From CAYOZN01 sp964408455 (GTDB lineage Bacteria > Planctomycetota > Phycisphaerae > UBA1845 > UTPLA1): 64,000 nt of DNA. Position 1 is the stretch's first letter, and every line of letters starts with the position of its first letter. This document shows positions 42,089 to 50,494 of the stretch, in pieces. Where the stretch lies: the NCBI GenBank assembly GCA_964408455.1, contig CAYOZN010000011.1:96607-160606 (forward strand), given 5' to 3'. A model generated the notes under the pieces. It had not been told where the DNA came from and searched no databases. It saw only the letters and a program-made list of their open reading frames with translations. The position numbers and the translations under genes are program-made.

Positions 42089-43294
42089 ATGAACCGCTCC
42101 CCGCGAGTCCTGGTCGCCATGAGTGGCGGCGTCGATTCGAGCGTGGCAGCCTGCCTCCTCCGCGAACAGGGCTGCGACGTGGTGGGCGTCTTTATGCGCC
42201 TCGGTGCGGATCGATACCAGACTGCGGCGGAAACCTGCGCCGCGGGCACTCATGAACCGCAGCCCGCGCCCGTGAAAATGAGCCTTCCGCTTGCGCCGGC
42301 ACAGCAAAAGTCGCGCGGCTGTTGCTCCGCGGCCGACGCCACCGACGCACGGCAGGTCGCCGCGCAACTCAACATTCCCTTCTACTCGCTCAACTTCGAG
42401 GAGGATTTCGACCGCCTCGTCGACTATTTTGTCGACGAGTATGCCAGCGCCCGAACGCCGAACCCGTGCGTGCGCTGCAACCAGTGGCTGAAGTTCGGCC
42501 GCCTCATGGAGTACGCCGACGCCATCGATGCCGACTATGTCGCGACCGGTCATTATGCCCGCATCGTGCGCGACGGCGGCCGGCCCCGGCTGTTCCGCGC
42601 GCGCGATTCCCGCAAGGACCAGTCCTACGTTCTGTTCGGCATCGGCCCCGAGGTCCTATCCCGCACCTGGTTTCCTCTCGGCGAGCTGACCAAGACGGAG
42701 GTGCGAGAGCACGCGCGTCGCCTTGGGCTCGAGCTGCACGACAAGGCCGAATCGCAGGACATCTGCTTCGTTCCGGATCGCGACTATGCGCGACTCGTCA
42801 AGTCCCGGCGCGGCGATGTCTTCCAGCCCGGCCCCATTCTGCACGTCGAGGGTCATCCCATCGGCACCCACGACGGCATTCCGCATTTCACCGTGGGTCA
42901 GCGCCGCGGGCTGCGCGTGGCCGCGGGGGAGCCGATCTATGTCTCCGCCATCGATGCAGCAACCAACACGGTGCTGGCCGGGCCCCGGCGCTCGGTCATG
43001 CGGGACGAACTCTTTGCCCGCGACGTGAACTGGCTCAGCCCGGCCCCGGCAAAGCCGTTCCGCGCCCACGCCAAGATCCGCTATCAACACGAGGCCGCGG
43101 CCGCCACGGTCACACCGCATGGAACGGAGGCCGCGACCATTCGATTCGACCAGGCGCAACTGGCCATTACGCCCGGGCAGGCGGTCGTGCTCTACGAGGG
43201 AGATGAAGTGCTGGGCGGCGGCTGGATCGAGCGCGTGACCGGCCACGCTGGCGACATGCCGGCCGCTATCTCTGCCGGACTCAATCCGTCTTGA
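42089..43294 (+). CDS. mnmA: tRNA-specific 2-thiouridylase MnmA
   Basis: 401 residues. It has the PP-loop 'VAMSGGVDSSVAACLL', the Cys motif 'RTPNPCVRCNQWLKFG', 'ATGHYARIV', the second catalytic Cys in 'ESQDICFV' and the beta-barrel start 'HFTVGQRRGLRV'. It thiolates U34 of tRNA Lys, Glu and Gln. A 45-residue insert after 'GVFMRLG' ends in 'SRGCCSAADA' and is longer than in E. coli. The 3' end overlaps the convergent gene by 14 bp. Confidence 0.95.
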   Translation: MNRSPRVLVAMSGGVDSSVAACLLREQGCDVVGVFMRLGADRYQTAAETCAAGTHEPQPAPVKMSLPLAPAQQKSRGCCSAADATDARQVAAQLNIPFYSLNFEEDFDRLVDYFVDEYASARTPNPCVRCNQWLKFGRLMEYADAIDADYVATGHYARIVRDGGRPRLFRARDSRKDQSYVLFGIGPEVLSRTWFPLGELTKTEVREHARRLGLELHDKAESQDICFVPDRDYARLVKSRRGDVFQPGPILHVEGHPIGTHDGIPHFTVGQRRGLRVAAGEPIYVSAIDAATNTVLAGPRRSVMRDELFARDVNWLSPAPAKPFRAHAKIRYQHEAAAATVTPHGTEAATIRFDQAQLAITPGQAVVLYEGDEVLGGGWIERVTGHAGDMPAAISAGLNPS

Positions 43295-43778
43295 GCTCTG
43301 CGGGAACTGCATCCTCTTCCAGCCAGACGATCTCATAATCCGACTGGCCCCTGATGAGAACGTGACGGCCGCGGGAAAACAGCGACACATGAGGCTGCGC
43401 GCAGACGGCAAGCGGCCGATCGAGCCCGCCGGAAGTCGCCTGCCAGTTTCTTGGGAGAAAGCGATAATGGTTGGGATTGTAAAACACGCCACTCTGGTCA
43501 AGCTCGTTCCATTGCGTTTCGAGCGGTAGTAGATGCAAAGGGTCCAGCGGGGATGACTTCAGATGCGTTGCGTAATGGGAAAGCGACGCCCGGCAGCTGC
43601 GGCGCCTGGAATGGTCGCGCAGCTGAAAAAAACTCAGCGTCACCGCGACAAGCACCACCACCAGCAACGCGATTCGCCGAAGCAGACTTCGACGGCGCAT
43701 CTCGACGCCGGGCAGGCCGCCGGTCACCGGCCGCACGGGCGGTTCGAGGTCCTGGTTGGAGCTTGCTGGCAACGTCAT
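43281..43778 (-). CDS. Hypothetical single-pass membrane protein
   Basis: 165 residues from the ATG at 43778. A hydrophobic helix 'RIALLVVVLVAVTLSFFQL' lies near residue 35-53, preceded by RRRSLLRR (inside) and followed by an outer domain rich in His, Pro and Trp. No domain is recognised. The frame is open to 43862, but the longer start adds an unlikely extension. It overlaps mnmA tail to tail by 14 bp. Confidence 0.6.
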   Translation of the reverse strand: MTLPASSNQDLEPPVRPVTGGLPGVEMRRRSLLRRIALLVVVLVAVTLSFFQLRDHSRRRSCRASLSHYATHLKSSPLDPLHLLPLETQWNELDQSGVFYNPNHYRFLPRNWQATSGGLDRPLAVCAQPHVSLFSRGRHVLIRGQSDYEIVWLEEDAVPAELKTD

Positions 43779-43960
43779 ATGCGTCGTTTTAAAGACCCAG
43801 ACACCCCGCAAGTTTAACGGTTGTTCGGCCGGTACAGGAACAGCAGAATCGTTCCGGGCCAATGCAGGTCCCGAAACACGGTGCCGCCGGCTTTGCCCGA
43901 TGCCGACCGGCGTGCTATGTTGCTGGCTGGCGGCTCGAATACTCGCTAACGGTGCCCGGC

Positions 43961-44299
43961 ATGGCCAAGCACGAAAACGACAAAGGGGTCATCGTTTCCT
44001 TTCGCGTCGATCGCCACCTGGCCGACGTGCTGAACAAGGTACCCGACAAGTCATCCTTTATCCGCGACGTCATACTGCGCAGCTTCTATGAGACCTGCCC
44101 GATGTGCCGCGGTCGCGGCGTTCTTCCCGAAGAAATCTCGCGCTGGACGGCGCGCCTGCTGAAGTCACAGAAGGCCGCAGACTGCGACTGCTGCAACTAC
44201 AGCTATCCGGCAGGTTCTCTCCCGCGAAAGGCGATGCCCGCCTCGCCGCGCGAACGATTCGTCTGCCCGCATTGCCAGTCCCACGAGCACGAACATTGA
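43961..44299 (+). CDS. Ribbon-helix-helix-like protein with zinc-binding cysteine pairs
   Basis: 112 residues from the ATG at 43961. 'GVIVSFRVDRHLADVLNKVP' followed by 'KSSFIRDVILRSFYE' reads as a ribbon-helix-helix DNA-binding unit. It is followed by 'CPMCRGRG', 'CDCC' and a terminal 'CPHC', which could bind zinc. The combination suggests a metal- or redox-sensing transcription regulator. This is inferred; no named family was recognised. The frame is open from 43862, but the first 33 codons look unrelated. Confidence 0.65.
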   Translation: MAKHENDKGVIVSFRVDRHLADVLNKVPDKSSFIRDVILRSFYETCPMCRGRGVLPEEISRWTARLLKSQKAADCDCCNYSYPAGSLPRKAMPASPRERFVCPHCQSHEHEH

Positions 44300-44321
44300 G
44301 CCGCATGCTGCCGGCTGATTC

Positions 44322-44906
44322 TCAACGCCGTTCAAAGCGTTCCAGGATCGGTTTCACCGCGGCAAGGAATTCGCGTGCCGGCAGATAGCCGGCAATCCGT
44401 CCGATTTCCTTCCCCTGGGCGTCGAAATAGAGAATCGTGGGATAGCTCCGCACGCCGTGCTTTCGTGCCAGTTCGCGGCCCTCGCGCTCGGCGTTGAGCT
44501 TCAGCGAAACCTGCCGCTGCGACAGTTTTGCCACTTCCCGGTTCGGATACGTGTCACTGTCCAACCGTTTGCACCAGTAGCACCAGTCTGTGTAGAAATC
44601 GACCATGATCGGCCGCCCTCGCGCGCCGGCGAGGCGCTGCGCAGTGGCCCAGTCGGCCTGCCACTCAAGTTCGCCCGCGGTTTCGATCGCTGCTTCGGCG
44701 CCCGGAGCGAAATCCGCGCCACCGTTTGTGCCGGATTCGTGACCGCCTCCGGTTTGACCCGTCGCACCATCCGTCGAACTTGTCTCAGAACTGGACACGA
44801 GGGCTGGGGCCGAGTCGGCCCGCGACTCAACGCCACTGGTGGAGGGTGTCTGACATCCGACAAGCGCTGCGCAAACGGACAACACGAGCATGAACCGATA
44901 AATCAT
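44322..44906 (-). CDS. Thioredoxin-fold lipoprotein (DsbD C-terminal-like)
   Basis: 194 residues. The N-terminal 'FMLVLSVCAALVGCQ' is a lipoprotein signal with lipobox LVGC. A Ser/Thr/Gly-rich linker leads to a thioredoxin domain with 'VDFYTDWCYWCKRLDSDTY' and the cis-Pro segment 'VRSYPTILYFD'. The CYWC redox pair resembles DsbD-gamma or DUF255-like reductases. It would act outside the cytoplasmic membrane in thiol reduction, perhaps of the cysteine-rich secreted proteins encoded in this window (inference). Confidence 0.87.
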   Translation of the reverse strand: MIYRFMLVLSVCAALVGCQTPSTSGVESRADSAPALVSSSETSSTDGATGQTGGGHESGTNGGADFAPGAEAAIETAGELEWQADWATAQRLAGARGRPIMVDFYTDWCYWCKRLDSDTYPNREVAKLSQRQVSLKLNAEREGRELARKHGVRSYPTILYFDAQGKEIGRIAGYLPAREFLAAVKPILERFERR

Positions 44907-45058
44907 CTAGTCATTCTCCTTTTCGGACGATGGAGGGCGTGTTTAACGGACAGTTCAAGTGTATCACCCGGCCGGTGTTTTTTCATCTTAGATTAGTCGA
45001 TGTAGCATATCGCCAGCCCGATCGCGTCCGGATAAGGTTCATGGAGGAGGTCCAGTTT

Positions 45059-45847
45059 GTGCACACGCTGACCGTTGACGAAAGAAATCTCGCATACGAC
45101 GTGATCGGACAGGGCCCGCCGGTTCTCTGCATTCACGGCTTCCCGCTGAGCCGGCGGCTGTGGTTTCCCGTGGCTGAGGCGCTGAAGGATCGCTACCGCT
45201 TCATCCTGCCCGATCTGCGGGGCATGGGCGAGAGCCAGGCCTCAGACGAGGCATCGATGGCGACGTATGCAGACGATCTCGTTGCCATCGTCGATCACCT
45301 GGGCGAACGGGGCACGTTTACCATTATGGGCCTCTCGATGGGCGGCTACGTCGCCTTCGAGTTCGTCCGGCGGCACTCGACGCGGATTCGCGCCCTTATT
45401 CTCGCGGACACCCGCGCAGAGGCAGATGCGCCGGAAAAGGCCAAAAGCCGTCTGGAACAAGCCGAAAAAGTGCTGCTGGAAGGGCCGGATTTCCTGATCG
45501 ATGCCATGCTGCCGCAGCTCTTCAGCCCCAAGGCGCCCGAGTCGCTCGTGCAGGAATGGTCGGCGATCATGCGGGCGACCGATCCGCGCGGGATCGCCGC
45601 CGCCCTACGGGCCATGGCGGCCCGGCCGGACTCCACGGCAACCCTCGCCGGCATCTACGCGCCCACGCTGGTGATCGTCGGACAGGACGACGTGCTCACG
45701 CCGCCCTGGGCGGCCCAGCTCATGTTCGAGGGCATTGCCGGCGCACGCATGACAACGATTCAGGATGCCGGTCACATGACGCCCGTCGAAGATCCTGACG
45801 CGTTCGTGCGGGCCGTAGCCGAATTTTTTGAGGACATCCGGGGATAA
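45059..45847 (+). CDS. Alpha/beta hydrolase
   Basis: 262 residues from the GTG at 45059, chosen because GGAGGAGG lies 8 bases upstream; the ATG at 45041 is the alternative and would lie at that motif. The oxyanion-hole strand 'VLCIHGFPLSRRLW', the nucleophile elbow 'GLSMGGYVA', Asp in 'VIVGQDDVLTPP' and His in 'DAGHMTPVEDP' form the complete triad. It belongs to the pimeloyl-ester carboxylesterase/epoxide hydrolase-like group. The substrate is unknown. Confidence 0.85.
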   Translation: MHTLTVDERNLAYDVIGQGPPVLCIHGFPLSRRLWFPVAEALKDRYRFILPDLRGMGESQASDEASMATYADDLVAIVDHLGERGTFTIMGLSMGGYVAFEFVRRHSTRIRALILADTRAEADAPEKAKSRLEQAEKVLLEGPDFLIDAMLPQLFSPKAPESLVQEWSAIMRATDPRGIAAALRAMAARPDSTATLAGIYAPTLVIVGQDDVLTPPWAAQLMFEGIAGARMTTIQDAGHMTPVEDPDAFVRAVAEFFEDIRG

Positions 45848-46052
45848 TCCGCTGGTCGTCCGGAAAAGGCCGGCGCGGCCATAGGGCGCATTCCCGCGCA
45901 CGAAGATGGGACAGTGCCGCACCTCAACCTGGTCGAAATTTATATCCGAGAATCAAGATTGCCGGCGGCGAACATGCGCCTGCTGCGGCCATATATCGCG
46001 CGAGACTGACGTCACAAGTGTGACACGGCATGACATCGCTGGTTGAAGTGGC

Positions 46053-46916
46053 ATGCACGACAGGGGTATCACACCAATGACGGGCCGGGCCAGCACGCTC
46101 GACCCGTGCACCGGCAACGCGGTCGGAGAAACCAGCCGGCCGCACGCTGAGCAGCTGCGCAAACGGCTCTGCGATTTGATTCGGCGGCTCAACGATGAAA
46201 CCGCTGCCGCCGAAACCTGGCGTGCGCAGCTCAACGAACTCCGGAGCGAAGTAGATGGCATCGCACCAGGCGGCCACGCTCATCAATGCGCCGCGGCGGT
46301 CTCTCAATCGCATGGCAATGCTGCGGACGAGTTCTTTCGCGAAATCGCGGACGTCGTTGAACTTGACGCGGGGCTGGCGGCGGAGACCTGCGACTGCACC
46401 GTAGAGCGACTGGTGCTGGACATCCGCAGTTTGCTGGCCACGAGCGGCATGCAGTCGCTGCCGGACTTTCAGTACGACCGGGCGGCCGCACTCACCACGC
46501 TCGTCCGGCTCGATAAATCCCGCTTCCTTCGGCTGATACAGCACACTCTGCTTGCACTCCGCGAGTTTTGTCCGCAAGCGCCGATCGATATTGCACTGGT
46601 TGAAGATAGAGACGGTGGTCATTGCCGCATTCGCTTCGCGATTGTGTCCGCCTGCGAGCGGGCCGCCGTCGAGGCCATCGAACGATTCGCTTGCGCCACG
46701 GCGCCGATGTCGCCCGTTCCGCCCGAGTATGCGGCCGCGGCCATTCACCAGATGCTGGCCGCCGGGCTGGCTCGCGCGATGACGCTGCCGATGGACTTCT
46801 TTTGCGAAGCGTCAGGGAGCGTGCGCATCGAGATGGTGCTGAGAATTTCTGAATCAGCGACGCCGCCGAACCATGCGGTCACGGCCGGCGCCCCGCTCGC
46901 AACTGAAAACCCGTAA
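46053..46916 (+). CDS. Hypothetical protein with degenerate histidine-kinase ATPase-like C-terminus
   Basis: 287 residues from the ATG at 46053 (46077 possible). The N-terminal 75 residues are helical. The C-terminal ~130 residues ('LDKSRFLRLIQHTLLALREF', 'HCRIRFAIVSACE' and 'GSVRIEMVLRI') follow the strand/helix order of a GHKL ATPase domain, but the N box asparagine and G boxes are missing. It may be a non-catalytic kinase-like domain. An overlapping minus-strand frame exists but looks less protein-like. Confidence 0.55.
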   Translation: MHDRGITPMTGRASTLDPCTGNAVGETSRPHAEQLRKRLCDLIRRLNDETAAAETWRAQLNELRSEVDGIAPGGHAHQCAAAVSQSHGNAADEFFREIADVVELDAGLAAETCDCTVERLVLDIRSLLATSGMQSLPDFQYDRAAALTTLVRLDKSRFLRLIQHTLLALREFCPQAPIDIALVEDRDGGHCRIRFAIVSACERAAVEAIERFACATAPMSPVPPEYAAAAIHQMLAAGLARAMTLPMDFFCEASGSVRIEMVLRISESATPPNHAVTAGAPLATENP

Positions 46917-47134
46917 TCCATCGCACCTTTGGCGCGCTGCGGCATTACGTCGCGAGCCGCCAAGCACTTCTTTTACAGCGCCCCGAATTCGCCCGCATCG
47001 AGCATCGCCGCGCCGCGGCTCTAAGGCACGCGCATTTTCTTGCCCGGATATTCCGCACGCCGATATGATCAGGGGCCTGACAGGGGCAATTGCGGCGCAG
47101 CGCACGCGCGCCGCCCGGACAGGGAGCGTCATCC

Positions 47135-49171
47135 ATGGCCAATATCCGACGGATCATCGTGTTACTCTGCATTTGCGTCGCGCTGAGCGGCCAGCGTCTG
47201 CATGCCGACGTCTTCGACATTGCCGACGGCGACGTCGCCGGCCTCATCGCCGCCATCGATGCCGCCAATAACAACCTCGTCGCCGACGAGATCAATCTCG
47301 CCGCCAATGGCACGTATTTGCTCACGTCCGTCAATAACTCGAGCCAGGGCGCCACCGGCCTGCCCGCGATCACCAGCGCCATCACCATCAACGGCAATGG
47401 CGCGACGATCGAGCGGGCCACGGCCGCGGGCACGCCGGAATTCCGACTTGCCCGCGTGGGCGGCGCCGGCAACCTGACGATCAACGGCGCGACGCTCACC
47501 AACGGCATCGCGCCGGCGGCACCTTCCCCCAACCAGGGAGGCGCCATCTTCGTCAACGGCGGAACGCTGACGCTCAATCGCTGCACCGTCGCCGGCAATG
47601 CCGCAGTTCAGGGCGGCGGCATCTACCAGTTGAATGGCACCATGACGCTGACGAATTGCACCGCCAGCGGCAACACGGCGGATGAAGGCGGCGGCGTCTT
47701 CAGCGACGGTCGCGTGACACTCGTTTACACAACGCTCACGGCGAACTCCGCGGTCGTCCGCGGCGGCGGAATCGTGGCGTCCGGCGTCGATGCCAATCAC
47801 CTGGCCACGTTTCAGGCCAGCCTGGTGGCGGGCAATTCCGCCCCGGATGCGCCGGACATCGCGATGACGGCCTCGGTCACGTCCAGTGGTTTCAATCTCG
47901 TTGGCAACGCGGACGGCACTGCGGGCTGGATTGCCTCCGACCTGATCGGCACCGGGGCCGCGCCGATCGACGCCTTGCTCGGTCCGCTACAGGACAATGG
48001 CGGCGGCACCATGACGCATGCCCTGCTCGCCGGCAGCCCGGCCATTGATGCCATTGCCGCCGGCTCCGCCGAATGCGGCGCGGCCGTGGCGATCGATCAG
48101 CGCGGACTGCCGCGGCCCTTCGGCGCGGGCTGCGATATCGGTGCGTACGAGTCCCAATCGCCCGTGGGCGAGCCGACCGTCCTCTGCCGCGACGTGAGCG
48201 TGAATGCCGGCGATAGTTGTGTCGCCACGGTGGCACCGGAGGCGGTCGATGACGGCTCCGCGGCCGTCGCCGGCTGTGAGCCCCTGACGCTGACGCTCGA
48301 TCCTGCCGGGCCCTATCCCCTCGGCGAGACCCCCGTCAGCCTCATCGCCATGGATGCCTGCGGCCAGAGCGCGTCGTGTTCCGCCGTCGTCACCGTGGTC
48401 GATGCCACGCCGCCGGCGCTCACCTGTCCCGGGGACATCGTCGCGCGATTGACGATGCCTTCCGGCGCCTCGGTATCGTTCGACGTCGCCGCCGCCGACA
48501 ACTGTGATGCGGCGCCCGTCGTCTCCTGCACCACAAACTCCGGCGCTATCCTGCCGATCGGCTCGACCACGCAGATAGCGTGTACCGCCGCCGACACCGC
48601 CGGCAACAGCGCAAGCTGCACGTTCTCCATCCACGTGCAGACGCCCGAAGAGGCGACGCAGTCCATCATCGACGCGGTTGGAGATCTCGTCCTCGCCGGC
48701 ACGCTCAGCCCATCTCTGGCCAGTGCCCTGCTCATTCCGCTGGAAGATGCCCTGGCGGGTTTTCAGAACGCCAATACGACGGTGGCGTGCAGCGCGATCG
48801 CCGCATTCATCATCCAGGTGAATGACTATCTCGACGACGGCATACTCAGCTTCTCCGAAGCCGATCCTCTGCTTGACGCCGGCGACGACATCTTCGCCGC
48901 CGTCTGCACGGCCGATCCCCCGCCCTGTCCGCCCGATGACGACGACGATGGCGGTCATCATCACGGGGACGACGATGACGACGATGACGACGACGACGAT
49001 GACGATGATGACTGGTTCGGCGATGATGACGACGACGACTGGCACGACAAGCGAATAAACCCCCTCTCCCGCTCCATTGTCGCCACCGGGACCTGCGGCG
49101 GCATCTGCGTCGGCGGCATCATCGTGCCCCTCGCCCTGGTGGCCATGCGTGGCAGAGCAAGGCGTCGCTGA
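47135..49171 (+). CDS. Secreted beta-helix protein with HYR-like domains and C-terminal Asp-rich/TM sorting tail
   Basis: 678 residues with a signal peptide ('RRIIVLLCICVALSGQRLHA'). Residues 25-340 are parallel beta-helix repeats ending in a choice-of-anchor Q type 'DQRGLPRPFGAGCDIGAYES'. Two Ig-like HYR units follow, with paired cysteines ('CEPLTLTLDPAGPYPLGETP' and 'TPPALTCPGDIVARL'). An EF-hand-like helical part, a pure Asp/His tract and a tail 'GTCGGICVGGIIVPLALVAM' plus RGRARRR complete the protein. A cysteine/glycine turn, a helix and an Arg cluster is the layout of C-terminal surface-sorting signals. Confidence 0.85.
   Translation: MANIRRIIVLLCICVALSGQRLHADVFDIADGDVAGLIAAIDAANNNLVADEINLAANGTYLLTSVNNSSQGATGLPAITSAITINGNGATIERATAAGTPEFRLARVGGAGNLTINGATLTNGIAPAAPSPNQGGAIFVNGGTLTLNRCTVAGNAAVQGGGIYQLNGTMTLTNCTASGNTADEGGGVFSDGRVTLVYTTLTANSAVVRGGGIVASGVDANHLATFQASLVAGNSAPDAPDIAMTASVTSSGFNLVGNADGTAGWIASDLIGTGAAPIDALLGPLQDNGGGTMTHALLAGSPAIDAIAAGSAECGAAVAIDQRGLPRPFGAGCDIGAYESQSPVGEPTVLCRDVSVNAGDSCVATVAPEAVDDGSAAVAGCEPLTLTLDPAGPYPLGETPVSLIAMDACGQSASCSAVVTVVDATPPALTCPGDIVARLTMPSGASVSFDVAAADNCDAAPVVSCTTNSGAILPIGSTTQIACTAADTAGNSASCTFSIHVQTPEEATQSIIDAVGDLVLAGTLSPSLASALLIPLEDALAGFQNANTTVACSAIAAFIIQVNDYLDDGILSFSEADPLLDAGDDIFAAVCTADPPPCPPDDDDDGGHHHGDDDDDDDDDDDDDDDWFGDDDDDDWHDKRINPLSRSIVATGTCGGICVGGIIVPLALVAMRGRARRR
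48935..49055 (+). repeat. GAC/GAT codon tract encoding polyaspartate
   Basis: Low-complexity run of GAY codons interrupted by a few His and Trp codons, encoding the acidic linker just before the C-terminal membrane tail of the beta-helix protein. It is prone to slippage, so its length may vary between strains. Confidence 0.8.
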
Positions 49172-49241
49172 TACCGATATCGAGCTGCGGCCGAACGGCC
49201 GCGGGATGCACTTCGCCCGGCGCCTCCAGTAGAATGGCCGC

Positions 49242-50453
49242 ATGGCCGTTTCTGACCCGCTCTCGCAAGACCCCTCCGCGTCAACCGTGTGGCATCACAT
49301 GGATGACAAGTTCATCCCGATTCGCGCGGGGGAACTGGCGAGCGCCCTGGCCGAAGACGCCGAACGCTTCGGCATGCAGCCGACCGAGCTGTGCGCTGTC
49401 GCCGCCTTCATCGAGACAGCCATTGAGGCCCGCGCTGCCGCCGTCGAGCGCCGCGTTGCCGACCAGTATGCATCCTTCAACCCCGACCGCGACACGCGGC
49501 CCCTCGCAGACATCGCCTCGACACGCACGCGGCAGAACTATGAACAATTGAAGGACGGTCTGTCTCAACTATTGACGAAGGCCAATTTCCACAGGCTCGA
49601 GGGCGTCGAAGTCGAACGCGTCATTCGCAAGGCGACATCGCGCGGCCTCCGCGTGCGCCTCAATGCGCAGCGCATTCAATACGTGCACGTGTGGGTGCGC
49701 GGCCGGGGGCGCGTCTCCGTCTGGCGGCCCGCATGGCGCCATCCCATTCGCGGCATCACGCGCGACGTCAACTGCTTCCGCCGGCTCGCAGTCATCGCCC
49801 AGCTTCGCGACGATCCGCACGTATTGCTCAAGCTGTTCAAGGACATTCCGGATTCCGACGTGGAGGCGCTGCTGCCCCATGCGGAGACCGAGATGACGCT
49901 CAGCGATCGCCTGCTGCTCGTCGGCGGCGGAGCCGGCACGATTGCACCGACGCTGGTGAAGGCGTTCAACCTGGTGGCGGCGGCGCTCACCAAGCTGCTG
50001 TGGACCATCGCCCTCGCCGCCGGCACGCTGCTCTTCCGCTCGGTCATCGGCTATCGCCGCGCCCGCAAGCACCGCGATTCGCAGCGCACGCAGCACCTGT
50101 ACTTCCAGAACCTGTGCAACAACGCCGCGGTCATCCACACGCTGTCGTCGCTAGTGGCCCAGGAGGATATCAAGGAGGCGCTATTGGCGTATGTCTTCTG
50201 CCTGCATTCGCCCTGCGCCAATGCCGCCGAACTGGCATCGCGCGTGCAGGCGTATTTGAAGGAGCGCTTCGACGTGGACTTCAGTTTTGATGCGACCGAT
50301 GCGATCGAATCGCTGGCGGCGCTGGGATTGTGGCAGGACCGGGCGGTACTGCGTCCAGCGCGGTTCACGAGCGACGGACGTGTCGTGGCATTACCTTCGA
50401 TTGGAACGCTGCAATCGCCGCCTGAATCCGACGTGCGGCTACAAATAAACTGA
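49242..50453 (+). CDS. DUF3754 (TMEM143-like) membrane protein
   Basis: 403 residues. The conserved core 'HVLLKLFKDIPDSDVEALLP' near residue 190 is diagnostic of DUF3754. Two hydrophobic helices ('APTLVKAFNLVAAALTKLLW' and 'TIALAAGTLLFRSVIGY') lie at about 230-272. The rest is cytoplasmic with a winged-helix-like C-terminus. Eukaryotic TMEM143 is mitochondrial and of unknown function. It lies between two beta-helix protein genes. Confidence 0.8.
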   Translation: MAVSDPLSQDPSASTVWHHMDDKFIPIRAGELASALAEDAERFGMQPTELCAVAAFIETAIEARAAAVERRVADQYASFNPDRDTRPLADIASTRTRQNYEQLKDGLSQLLTKANFHRLEGVEVERVIRKATSRGLRVRLNAQRIQYVHVWVRGRGRVSVWRPAWRHPIRGITRDVNCFRRLAVIAQLRDDPHVLLKLFKDIPDSDVEALLPHAETEMTLSDRLLLVGGGAGTIAPTLVKAFNLVAAALTKLLWTIALAAGTLLFRSVIGYRRARKHRDSQRTQHLYFQNLCNNAAVIHTLSSLVAQEDIKEALLAYVFCLHSPCANAAELASRVQAYLKERFDVDFSFDATDAIESLAALGLWQDRAVLRPARFTSDGRVVALPSIGTLQSPPESDVRLQIN

Positions 50454-50494
50454 CCTAATTCGAATATGGCAGCTCCCGTAGGCCGGCAAAGCAG

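Noticed and set aside
45924..46748. Minus-strand open frame opposite 46053-46916
   Set aside because: Composition is Arg/Gly-skewed and has no domain-like pattern. The plus-strand product has a coherent alpha/beta pattern.
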